Below the pieces are notes generated by a model. The model was not told the DNA's origin. It did not search any database and saw nothing but the letters and a program-made list of their open reading frames with translations. 64,000 bases of DNA from Sedimentisphaerales bacterium (GTDB lineage: Bacteria; Planctomycetota; Phycisphaerae; Sedimentisphaerales; Anaerobacaceae): the NCBI GenBank assembly GCA_016936075.1, contig JAFGPS010000023.1, positions 1 through 64,000 on the forward strand. The letters run 5' to 3'. Positions 24,316 to 32,262 of the stretch are shown piece by piece (position 1 is the first letter of the stretch; each line of letters opens with the position of its first letter). A program made the translations under genes and the position numbers.

Positions 24316-25737
24316 TTAAAATTGAAAATAAATAAACGTATTTGAAGGAGCGTGCATAAAAACACAAATCATAACAAAAAAAGACAAAACTACAGGTTCA
24401 AAAGCTTTCTTAAATTTTGATCCTGACAAAGCCAATTCTGATTTATCCATGTCAAAGTAGAAAAATAACTGACTTCCAATAATTATTAATAACACATTTA
24501 TTGCATTATTATCTACGAGATCATGGACTACGGCATAATTAATAGCAAACGGATTTAACATTATTCGAAATACCGACATGGCCTGCGATAAATTTTCAGC
24601 TCTAAAGAAAACCCACGCTAAAGTTGTAAGTATGAATATAGCAAACGTAGTAATATGTCGTCCGGCAGGTAATTTTGATAATTTCTTTGGCCAATTCGTT
24701 AATCTTTCAACAGATAAATATAATGAATGCATAGCCGCCCAGAGAATAAAGGTCCATGCGGCTCCATGCCAGAGACCTGATATAAGCATAGTTATCCAAA
24801 GGGTTGCGTGACTGCCAAATTTGCTTTTACGTGAGCCTCCAAGGGGTATATAAACATAATCCCTGAACCAAGTCGAAAGCGATATATGCCATCTTTGCCA
24901 GAACTCACGAAAACTGGATGAAATATAAGGATTTTTGAAATTTACCGGAAATTCATAGCCAATCCACTTTCCTAAACCAATTGCGATATCGCTATAGCCG
25001 CTAAAGTCACAATAAATCTGAAAAGCAAACATAATCATAATTATCCACCAATAACTTAACGAAGCGGTTGGTGCATCTGCGGAAAATGCAGCATTAACGG
25101 TTATTGCAAGAGTATCGGCTACAACGACTTTTTTAAAGAAACCAAAAACAATTAGCCGCAATCCATCCCATCGCTGCTGTTCACTAACTGGTTTATAACT
25201 TTCCAATTGTGGAAGCAGATCAACTGCTCGAACAATAGGTCCCGCAACCAACTGCGGGAACAATGACAGGTATGCGAAAAAGTGAAAGATATTTCGTGTT
25301 GGATGAAGATTGCCGCGATAAATATCAATCGTATAACTCATTGACTGAAAAGTGTAAAAACTTATTCCAACTGGTAATATCAGATGAGTTGCGGGCATTT
25401 GAGCATCTATACCTAAACTATGCAGCAGCCAGTTTATATTGTTTATTCCGAAATTCAAATACTTGAATATCGCCAGTGAACCCACATTGCCGATAATCGA
25501 TAATGTTAATAATAGTTTTTTATGATTCCTGAACCTTTCAATTCCCAATCCGGCAAAGAAGTCTATTAAGCCGCTTCCTATGATTAAGAAAATAAATCGC
25601 CAGTCCCACCAGCCATAGAATATAAAAGATGCGGCCGTTAAATACATCCATCGTATATTATTTCTTTTGCGAAATAACGGCCATAACGAAAAAAATACAA
25701 TTCCAAATATGATAAATATTATCGAATTAAACTGCAT
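24316..25737 (-). CDS. MBOAT family O-acyltransferase (AlgI-like)
   Basis: The 473-residue multi-pass membrane protein has the AlgI-type signature: FYGWWDWRFIFLI at the start, LPVGISFYTFQSMSYTIDIYRG near 120, FSGYSDIAIGLGKWIGYEFP near 245, FWQRWHISLSTWFRDYVYIPLGG near 270, and SGLWHGAAWTFILWA near 310 with the catalytic His. MBOAT proteins pass acetyl or other acyl groups across the membrane to secreted polysaccharides. Two SGNH-like genes flank it (23351-24307 and 25752-26753), as in alginate-type acetylation systems. It has good length for the family. The acyl donor and target glycan are not known. Confidence 0.93.
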   Translation of the reverse strand: MQFNSIIFIIFGIVFFSLWPLFRKRNNIRWMYLTAASFIFYGWWDWRFIFLIIGSGLIDFFAGLGIERFRNHKKLLLTLSIIGNVGSLAIFKYLNFGINNINWLLHSLGIDAQMPATHLILPVGISFYTFQSMSYTIDIYRGNLHPTRNIFHFFAYLSLFPQLVAGPIVRAVDLLPQLESYKPVSEQQRWDGLRLIVFGFFKKVVVADTLAITVNAAFSADAPTASLSYWWIIMIMFAFQIYCDFSGYSDIAIGLGKWIGYEFPVNFKNPYISSSFREFWQRWHISLSTWFRDYVYIPLGGSRKSKFGSHATLWITMLISGLWHGAAWTFILWAAMHSLYLSVERLTNWPKKLSKLPAGRHITTFAIFILTTLAWVFFRAENLSQAMSVFRIMLNPFAINYAVVHDLVDNNAINVLLIIIGSQLFFYFDMDKSELALSGSKFKKAFEPVVLSFFVMICVFMHAPSNTFIYFQF

Positions 25738-25751
25738 AAAATACTTCTATC

Positions 25752-26753
25752 TCATCTGAGCATTTTTAATGCTGCTTCCATATTGTTTTTTGAAAGAAAA
25801 CCACGTCCCTTTTGATTTAAATGTTCATCTATTGATTCTGTATGAAAAAAATATTCGCCGCTAAGAGATCGAGAATGATCAATACAAACAACTGAATCGT
25901 TCGTAAAATCATGATCATTAATATCTTTATCTGACAAAAATATTCCTTTTTCATTTATAAGTAAATTCTTAACAGTCTCGACATTGCGTAAAAAATAGTT
26001 ATTGAACTCGCTGCCAACAGTTCTGTTAGCCGCCTGAATATTAATCGGAGTTATATAAAATAATAATTTACCGCCAAGATTTCCAACTAAATCTATTACG
26101 TCTTTAATTTTTAATAATCTGGGATGAGTTGCAGGGATTTGGAACAAATAAAAATAAATGAAAAGCTCTTTCCGTCTTTCACTCTCCGATATTTCTATAC
26201 TATCGTTTTTTAATCTTATCGCTTCGAATTCTCCTACAGTTTTAAAATTACTTAAAGGATATTTTACAGGAATTGATTCATAACCATTCATATTTATTCG
26301 TCTTCTGTAATACCTTTTCAAGCCATGTCCGGAATAATAATGCTTGAGTAAATCAATTTCTTCCTTAAATTGCCAACTTGGCTGCCTGTGCCACTGCGGC
26401 GAAAAGCTTCGAATATTTATCGGGACAATAAATAGTTTCGGATGATGTCGCGTTACCTCCGACATTTTCATTATATGATAATAAATCTCCATATGATATG
26501 AGCCGTGGGATATTTCCAGCACGTTAGCTTTTCCACTCATATCCCCCGCGAGCATTTCTCCGGTTGTCCGTCTATCTGTATCTTCATGAGCAGCTCGAAG
26601 AACCGTTGAATCACCAAGATATAAAATATCAGGACAAATATCGCTTTTATCTAATCCATTAACGATTTTGTCAATAAGCCGATATTTCCTTCCGAATAAT
26701 CTGTCACCGAAATCATTTATGTTTTTATTAATAAAATATTTAATATTACCCAT
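25752..26753 (-). CDS. SGNH/GDSL hydrolase-like protein next to the MBOAT gene
   Basis: The 333-residue protein has ILYLGDSTVLRAAH near 45, an SGNH block I with Ser, and SIDEHLNQKGRGF at the end with the Asp-X-His block V. VPINIRSFSPQWHRQPSW lies between. There is no signal peptide or membrane helix visible at the start, unlike the other SGNH-like protein of this locus, so it may act in the cytosol. It is 14 bases upstream of the MBOAT gene in the same operon and may handle acyl groups of the same glycan. Function is inferred from motif and place only. Confidence 0.62.
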   Translation of the reverse strand: MGNIKYFINKNINDFGDRLFGRKYRLIDKIVNGLDKSDICPDILYLGDSTVLRAAHEDTDRRTTGEMLAGDMSGKANVLEISHGSYHMEIYYHIMKMSEVTRHHPKLFIVPINIRSFSPQWHRQPSWQFKEEIDLLKHYYSGHGLKRYYRRRINMNGYESIPVKYPLSNFKTVGEFEAIRLKNDSIEISESERRKELFIYFYLFQIPATHPRLLKIKDVIDLVGNLGGKLLFYITPINIQAANRTVGSEFNNYFLRNVETVKNLLINEKGIFLSDKDINDHDFTNDSVVCIDHSRSLSGEYFFHTESIDEHLNQKGRGFLSKNNMEAALKMLR

Positions 26754-27399
26754 GTGTCCTTATAATATCTTTTTCAACCTTGAAACTCCAATCACCGTGA
26801 ATATCCTGTATATATTTTTTCAGCGATTCGAGTGTAGGATAATCATTTTTTCCAATGAAACAACGTGCATCGTCTATTAAAATAATATGTTTTTTAGCAC
26901 AAGGATGTTGAAGTACACATTCCATCTCCTGCATTATAGGTGTTTCCAATTCTCCCCTGGCAGTCGAGCCACCTGAATAATGAGCATCAAGCCAAAAAAG
27001 GCAAGGATCATTAATATCTTTCATAATCTGCGGCAAAACCTCACCGCTCGAACCTTGAAGAATATTAACATCAGGGTAGCCCCAAAATCTCCTTTTAGCG
27101 TTTTGATAATGTTTCGAATCAAGTTCTATTGAGTAAATTTTCTTAATATAAGGCATAACAGCATAAACCATCTTACCTTTATATGTACCTGTCTCGATAA
27201 ATACCGCAGGTGAATACTTTTTAATATACTCGATAACTACCTGCTGCTTTCCCAAATTAGGCATTGGTCCATCAACGCATGTGCTTTGCCATTGCCTGTA
27301 TTTTCTTTGAAGCTGCTTTTGCCTGTGAATTCTCGCCAGGGCTCCCAACGGAGTAGTACATTCTAAAAAGTATTTGACATTATCAACCATATCTATCAC
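26746..27399 (-). CDS. Class I SAM-dependent methyltransferase-like protein
   Basis: The 217-residue protein has FIETGTYKGKMVYAVMPYIK near 66, a SAM-binding Rossmann start, IYSIELDSKHY, and CLFWLDAHYSGGSTARGELE near 130, plus ILIDDARCF near 167. This layout is found in sugar O-methyltransferase-like proteins of polysaccharide loci. The start is GTG at 27399, with ATG three codons later as alternative. The end overlaps the SGNH-like gene by 8 bases, so they are coupled. Substrate unknown. Confidence 0.72.
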   Translation of the reverse strand: MIDMVDNVKYFLECTTPLGALARIHRQKQLQRKYRQWQSTCVDGPMPNLGKQQVVIEYIKKYSPAVFIETGTYKGKMVYAVMPYIKKIYSIELDSKHYQNAKRRFWGYPDVNILQGSSGEVLPQIMKDINDPCLFWLDAHYSGGSTARGELETPIMQEMECVLQHPCAKKHIILIDDARCFIGKNDYPTLESLKKYIQDIHGDWSFKVEKDIIRTHG

Positions 27400-27447
27400 T
27401 TCTATAATCCTGCCATTGAAACTATCAATTCAATTTCTGTAAATACT

Positions 27448-28374
27448 CTATTTATTTTTTAACTTAAAATACTCCCTTCCACACCCCGGTTCAGTTGGCT
27501 TGTTATTCGAAACAAATTCTATATCAAGCCTGAAATTTTGTTTGTATTTATCATTCAGAGCTTCTACTGTATGTTCCTGAGTACCATCATGGTCATTCTT
27601 TGTTGTAGTATTAACCATGTTGACCTGTATCGCACTTGCACATAATTTCTGGAAGTAAATATAATCAGGCACCTTAGCCTTATTATTTTTGGACCATCGG
27701 CAAGGCCATGATTCGAGCTTGTTCGGGCTGTATATATATCCGAAACGCTTGAAAACTTTCCTATGTAAACCAGTTGGAGCAATAAGCTTCGTCAAGAATG
27801 AAGTTGTTCCGAATATTTTCTTTAGAAACGGATTAAGATTCATTGAACTGTAAATAATTCTCTTAACCAATTCGGTTTTATAAAATGTGCAGCACAGTTC
27901 AAATGGGTATCTTGTATGCGGCGTTTGGCCTTCTTTCCAGTTAAGCCTGAAAACCTTCTCTTCTCCGGTTGATATTTCTTCAATTTTATCGCCGCTATCT
28001 TTCAGGGATTCAGTGCTGAACCGCAAGGTGAAACCATAAATATTATCACTCTGCTCATCGAAAGTTTTATTTATTAATTCCATATCAACGGAATCATAAA
28101 ATACCACATCATCAATACCGAACAGTATATATTTTGTATCAACCTGATTTAAAACATCCATAAAATCAGTGAAAAAATCAGATTCTTTGATAACAACACA
28201 CTTATTATATTTCTGAAAAAGTTTATTGTATTCCTCGGAAAATAGTTCCTCTTTGTAAATAATATAGGTATGAATAAGGTCCGCCGGAAAATATTTATAC
28301 AAACTCTCCAGATATGCATCAAGTTGCAATGGACGATTTTTAGTAAAAACAATATTGCTTATCATTTGGCTCAT
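27448..28374 (-). CDS. Glycosyltransferase-like protein (GT-A fold)
   Basis: The 308-residue protein begins ISNIVFTKNRPLQLDAYLESL, like GT2-related enzymes, and has YILFGIDDVVFYDSVD near 100, an acidic site of the DXD kind. RYPFELCCTFYKTELVKRI near 178 and HTVEALNDKYKQ near 275 resemble proteins of GT-A loci but no sub-family is clear. It is between rmlB (24 bases upstream) and the methyltransferase-like gene in the polysaccharide operon. A transferase role is likely; the sugar is unknown. Confidence 0.65.
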   Translation of the reverse strand: MSQMISNIVFTKNRPLQLDAYLESLYKYFPADLIHTYIIYKEELFSEEYNKLFQKYNKCVVIKESDFFTDFMDVLNQVDTKYILFGIDDVVFYDSVDMELINKTFDEQSDNIYGFTLRFSTESLKDSGDKIEEISTGEEKVFRLNWKEGQTPHTRYPFELCCTFYKTELVKRIIYSSMNLNPFLKKIFGTTSFLTKLIAPTGLHRKVFKRFGYIYSPNKLESWPCRWSKNNKAKVPDYIYFQKLCASAIQVNMVNTTTKNDHDGTQEHTVEALNDKYKQNFRLDIEFVSNNKPTEPGCGREYFKLKNK

Positions 28375-28398
28375 AAATACATTTACTTATATTCTTAC

Positions 28399-29412
28399 TT
28401 ATCGATTCTCATACATCGATTCATAGTATTTTTGATAATCCCCGGAAACAACGTTTTGCAGCCATTCTTGATTTTGCAGATACCAGTCTATAGTTTTTAC
28501 AATACCCTCTTCAAATATTACTGAAGGTTTCCATCCAAGTTCATTCATGATTTTTGTCGCGTCAATCGCATACCGCCTGTCATGTCCCAGCCTGTCTTTG
28601 ACAAACTTAATCAGCGATTGCGGTTTTTTGAGACGATTAAGAATAAGGCCAATCACCTCAAGGTTTGTTTTTTCGTTGCAGCCGCCAATATTATAAATCT
28701 CACCGGACGGTGCTTTTTCGAAAACCTGCCATATTGCGGTACAATGGTCATAAACATACAGCCAATCTCTGACATTCAGACCGTCACCATATACAGGTAA
28801 ATCTTTGTCATTAAGAGCATTGTTAATCATTAGCGGAATCATTTTTTCCGGAAATTGATATTCTCCGTAGTTGTTCGAGCATCTTGTAATATTATATTTT
28901 ATACCCCACGTATGACCAAAAGCTCTGACCAGATGATCTGCCGATGCTTTGCTGGCCGAATAAGGAGAATTAGGACTAAGCGGTGTTTGTTCCGTAAACA
29001 TTCCATCCGGACCAAGCTCGCCATAAACTTCATCAGTAGATATTTGAATAAAACGTTCCAACTTCTTATCACGTGCCGCTTCAAGTAAAGTAAGCGTACC
29101 AGCTATATTGGTATCGATGAATATTTTCGGTTCACTTATTGAGCGGTCAACATGACTTTCAGCCGCAAAATTAATTATTGCGTCAATTTTGTATTCATCT
29201 ATTATTTTGGCGATTAACTCACCATCACAAATATCACCTTTTATGAACTTGTGGTTTTTATGCTCAAGGAAACCAGTTAAGTTTTCAAGGTTTCCTGCAT
29301 AAGTAAGCTTATCGAGATTAACAATAAAGCAATCCGGCTGCTCTGTAAGTACCATTCTTACGAAATTGCTACCTATAAACCCTGCACCGCCAGTAACGAG
29401 AATCTTTTTCAT
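28399..29412 (-). CDS. rmlB: dTDP-glucose 4,6-dehydratase
   Basis: RmlB turns dTDP-glucose into dTDP-4-keto-6-deoxyglucose with bound NAD. The 337-residue protein is a full-length SDR: GGAGFIGSNFVRM at 8-20, INFAAESHVDRSI near 80-92, ISTDEVYGELG near 123, and SPYSASKASADHLVRAFG near 148 with the catalytic Tyr-X3-Lys. TRCSNNYGEYQFPEKMIPL near 176 is the usual substrate loop. It supplies both RmlD-type and FdtA-type paths. Its ATG overlaps the rmlD stop by four bases. Confidence 0.95.
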   Translation of the reverse strand: MKKILVTGGAGFIGSNFVRMVLTEQPDCFIVNLDKLTYAGNLENLTGFLEHKNHKFIKGDICDGELIAKIIDEYKIDAIINFAAESHVDRSISEPKIFIDTNIAGTLTLLEAARDKKLERFIQISTDEVYGELGPDGMFTEQTPLSPNSPYSASKASADHLVRAFGHTWGIKYNITRCSNNYGEYQFPEKMIPLMINNALNDKDLPVYGDGLNVRDWLYVYDHCTAIWQVFEKAPSGEIYNIGGCNEKTNLEVIGLILNRLKKPQSLIKFVKDRLGHDRRYAIDATKIMNELGWKPSVIFEEGIVKTIDWYLQNQEWLQNVVSGDYQKYYESMYENR

Positions 29413-30257
29413 AAGTTATTCAAATATCTTTCCAAAACAGTTTGCCATGACTCAATCTTTTCACCGAGTAATTCTGTAATTTTCGTGCAATCAAACCGGC
29501 TGTTCAGAGGTCTTGCGGCCGGTGTTACATAATCGCTCGTTTTACAGGGTAACAGATTAACATTCATCGAGAGCTTGTCAAATATAAACTTTGCTATTTC
29601 ATACCGGCTGACATAACCAGAACTGGCAAAATGAAATAAACCTGTCGGCTTTTTACCCATTAATTTACATATCGTTTGAGAAACTTCCGTCGTTGCCGTC
29701 GGTGAGCCTATTTGGTCATCAACAACATTGACAGTATCATTTGTTTTTGCTCTATGGATTAGCTTCGATACAAAATTATTACCTGCTTTACCATAGGTCC
29801 ATTGTACCCGCATGATGCAATATTTGCACCCGCTTTGAGCGAGGAGTTTTTCTCCTTCGTATTTTGTTCTGCCGTATTCGCTTATTGGATTTGGAGAATC
29901 AGTTTCCGTATAAGACTTTTCCCCTTTACCATCAAAAACAAAATCTGTACTGATATGCAGCACCCAAATGTCATTGTTTCGGGCAATTTCACCAAGCCGC
30001 CCTATCGCTTCTGCATTAACCTTATATGCCAGTTCTTTTTCGCTTTCAGCGCCATCGACATTTGTATAAGCGGCACAGTTTATAACAATATCCGCATTTT
30101 TTATTTTTTCTTCAAGCTGAATAAAATTCGTAATATCAAATTCCGCCAGGTCAAATACCTGAACATCGATATTTTTCTCATTGAATGCTTCTACCAAATC
30201 AGTTCCAAGCATTCCTTTACCGCCGAGGATAACTATATTTTGATTACTTAATGACAT
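29409..30257 (-). CDS. rmlD: dTDP-4-dehydrorhamnose reductase
   Basis: RmlD reduces dTDP-4-keto-rhamnose to dTDP-L-rhamnose. The 282-residue SDR protein has ILGGKGMLGTDLVEAF near 10, VINCAAYTNVDGAES near 57, HISTDFVFDG near 98 and ISEYGRTKYEGEKLL near 125 with the Tyr-X3-Lys pair. RVQWTYG and GSPTATTEVS are also standard. A clear ribosome site (GGAG) precedes the ATG. The 3,5-epimerase RmlC that makes its substrate is not in this window, so either rmlC lies elsewhere or this reductase acts on another keto sugar. Confidence 0.92.
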   Translation of the reverse strand: MSLSNQNIVILGGKGMLGTDLVEAFNEKNIDVQVFDLAEFDITNFIQLEEKIKNADIVINCAAYTNVDGAESEKELAYKVNAEAIGRLGEIARNNDIWVLHISTDFVFDGKGEKSYTETDSPNPISEYGRTKYEGEKLLAQSGCKYCIMRVQWTYGKAGNNFVSKLIHRAKTNDTVNVVDDQIGSPTATTEVSQTICKLMGKKPTGLFHFASSGYVSRYEIAKFIFDKLSMNVNLLPCKTSDYVTPAARPLNSRFDCTKITELLGEKIESWQTVLERYLNNL

Positions 30258-30315
30258 TAAAAACTCCGTAATACAGCTTGATGTTTTTAATTATTTTCAC
30301 ATTCATGCTGCAATT

Positions 30316-31044
30316 TTATTTTGGTGGATTTTCAAAAACCAACTCATTTGCCTTACTTAATGACTCGAAAGTTCCAGCGTCGGTCCACCAACCTTCGAGA
30401 ATATTAAAACCGAGTTGCCCTTTTTTAATGTAAGCTTCATTGACATGAGTAATTTCAAACTCACCGCGGCCAGATGGCTTTAACGTTCTTATGATATCAA
30501 AAACCGCATCATCATAGAAATATATACCTGTCACGGCATAATCAGATGTTGGATTTTCTGGTTTTTCTACGATACTTACTACTTTATCATCAACTATTTC
30601 AGCAACGCCAAAACGTTTTGGATTTTCTACTTTCTGCAGAAGTATTCTTGCACCCTTTTCCTGTGCAAGGAATTTATCGCTATAATCTTTCAAGCTGTCT
30701 TCGAAAATGTTATCCCCAAGGATCACAACAATAGGATCACCTTTCGCAAAATTCTCAGCCAAAGCAAGCGCCTGTGCAATCCCACCCGCCTGATCCTGAA
30801 CCTTGTATGTAAAGCGGCAGCCGAAATTTGTTCCGGATCCTAAGAGATTCACAACATCACCCATATGTTCGAGACCAGTAACAATCAGTATTTCCTCAAT
30901 GCCAATAGCTATAAGCTTCTCAATTGGATAATAAATCATAGGTTTCTGACCGACCGGCAGAAGATGTTTATTGGTAACTTTAGTGAGCGGCATAAGGCGT
31001 GAACCCGTACCCCCTGCAAGAACTACACCTTTTAAAAACATCAT
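30316..31044 (-). CDS. rmlA: Glucose-1-phosphate thymidylyltransferase (short form)
   Basis: RmlA joins glucose 1-phosphate and dTTP to give dTDP-glucose. The protein (242 residues) has the nucleotidyltransferase start VVLAGGTGSRLMPLTKVTNK, then HLLPVGQKPMIYYPIEKL, VVILGDNIFEDSL near 108, IVEKPENPTSDYAVTGIYFYD and GFNILEGWWTDAGTFESL. It is about 50 residues shorter than the common form, lacking the C-terminal allosteric arm. Two ATGs lie together at 31044 and 31041; AAGGA suits either. It is the first gene of the polysaccharide operon, behind a strong promoter. Confidence 0.93.
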   Translation of the reverse strand: MMFLKGVVLAGGTGSRLMPLTKVTNKHLLPVGQKPMIYYPIEKLIAIGIEEILIVTGLEHMGDVVNLLGSGTNFGCRFTYKVQDQAGGIAQALALAENFAKGDPIVVILGDNIFEDSLKDYSDKFLAQEKGARILLQKVENPKRFGVAEIVDDKVVSIVEKPENPTSDYAVTGIYFYDDAVFDIIRTLKPSGRGEFEITHVNEAYIKKGQLGFNILEGWWTDAGTFESLSKANELVFENPPK

Positions 31045-31085
31045 TTTCCTTTCATTTTCAATGAGTTTGCCTTTATTTGTGGATA

Positions 31086-31114
31086 ATTCTATACTATGCT
31101 GGCTTTAGTGTCAA
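31086..31114 (-). promoter_or_regulatory. Sigma70-type promoter of the rml polysaccharide operon
   Basis: On the minus strand a perfect TTGACA (31114-31109), a 17-base spacer and TAGAAT (31091-31086). Start near 31079, about 35 bases before rmlA. Ten same-strand genes follow to 21613 with gaps of at most 58 bases, so all may depend on it. Confidence 0.82.
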
Positions 31115-31129
31115 ATATCGCTTAATAAA

Positions 31130-32245
31130 TTAATTTCCGGAAAAAATAATATTTCTTCCAGTTTGACCAAGCTCAAACAGGTGAATTTTATTCGAATTTA
31201 TATATATTTTTATGGCCTGATTTATTTCATAATCAGCATATGGAGAGGTGCTAAGAATAAATCTGTCTACATTTGGTATCTGAAGGTAAATATCTGTACG
31301 GCTTCCTACATGCTCGATAGACCGAATAACAGCATTGATCGCATTATTTCCCCCGTTTTCATATGGTTTTAAGGAAATATCCTCTGGCCGTATACCTAAA
31401 ATCATTTCTTTTCCGTTGTAATTACTTAGATATTTTTTTAATGAATCCGGTAACGAGATGATATTATCGTCTCTAACAAAGTTTATTTTCTCTTGATCTG
31501 TTCCTACGTTGCCACTAAAGAAATTCATAGGAGGAGTTCCAAAAAAGCCCGCTACATACCTGTTTGCAGGCTTATCATATATTTCCATCGGTTTACCAAT
31601 CTGCTGTATTTTACCATCATACATAACACATATTTGCTCGCCCAGTGTCATTGCCTCGACCTGGTCATGAGTAACATATATAGTTGTGGTCTTTAATTTC
31701 TGATGCAGAGCTTTAATCTCAGCCCGCATTGTCAGCCGCATTTTCGCGTCAAGATTGCTCAATGGCTCATCGAATAAAAATGCGTTTGGTTTACGAACTA
31801 TTGCCTTGCCCAATGCTACCCGCTGGCGTTGTCCACCGGATAAAGAACAAGGTTTGCGGCGAAGAAATTCTTCAATTCCAAGCAAAGCGGCTGTTTCTTT
31901 TATGACTTTCTTTATTTGTTTGCGAGGAGTTTTTCGCATTTTCATGGCAAAAGCCATATTCTGGAAAACCGTCATATGGGGATATAAAGTATAATTCTGA
32001 AATACCATAGCAACATCACGGTCTTTCCCGGAAACGTCATTAGCCAAAGTATCATCTATATAAATATTTCCTGAATCAGGTTGCTCAAGACCGGCTATAA
32101 GCCTCAATGTAGTTGTTTTGCCGCATCCGCTCTGACCTACTATGACCATGAAACAGCTGTCCTGTATATCCAGAGAGAAATCGGATACCGCAGTAATTCC
32201 GCTTTCGTAAATCTTCGTTATATTTTCCAGTAAAATACGAGACAT
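31130..32245 (-). CDS. ABC importer ATPase of the UgpC/MalK type
   Basis: From the ATG at 32245 the protein has about 371 residues. It has Walker A GQSGCGKTTTLRLIAGLE, Q-loop FQNYTLYPHMTV, signature LSGGQRQRVALGKAI, Walker B FLFDEPLSNLDAK, the switch His in YVTHDQVEAM, and a C-terminal TOBE-like regulatory domain, the layout of ATPases of sugar and related importers. A GTG at 32302 would add a tail overlapping the preceding permease gene, so I prefer the ATG. It ends the 13-gene minus-strand run but is not beside a matching importer permease; the nearest is the permease-NHL fusion at 49696. It may serve that importer or several others. Confidence 0.87.
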   Translation of the reverse strand: MSRILLENITKIYESGITAVSDFSLDIQDSCFMVIVGQSGCGKTTTLRLIAGLEQPDSGNIYIDDTLANDVSGKDRDVAMVFQNYTLYPHMTVFQNMAFAMKMRKTPRKQIKKVIKETAALLGIEEFLRRKPCSLSGGQRQRVALGKAIVRKPNAFLFDEPLSNLDAKMRLTMRAEIKALHQKLKTTTIYVTHDQVEAMTLGEQICVMYDGKIQQIGKPMEIYDKPANRYVAGFFGTPPMNFFSGNVGTDQEKINFVRDDNIISLPDSLKKYLSNYNGKEMILGIRPEDISLKPYENGGNNAINAVIRSIEHVGSRTDIYLQIPNVDRFILSTSPYADYEINQAIKIYINSNKIHLFELGQTGRNIIFSGN

Positions 32246-32262
32246 AATTAAAACAATCTTTT

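Noticed and set aside
29802-30251. Plus-strand open frame of 149 codons
   Set aside because: It is antisense to rmlD, which is well supported by motifs; no ribosome site or domain.
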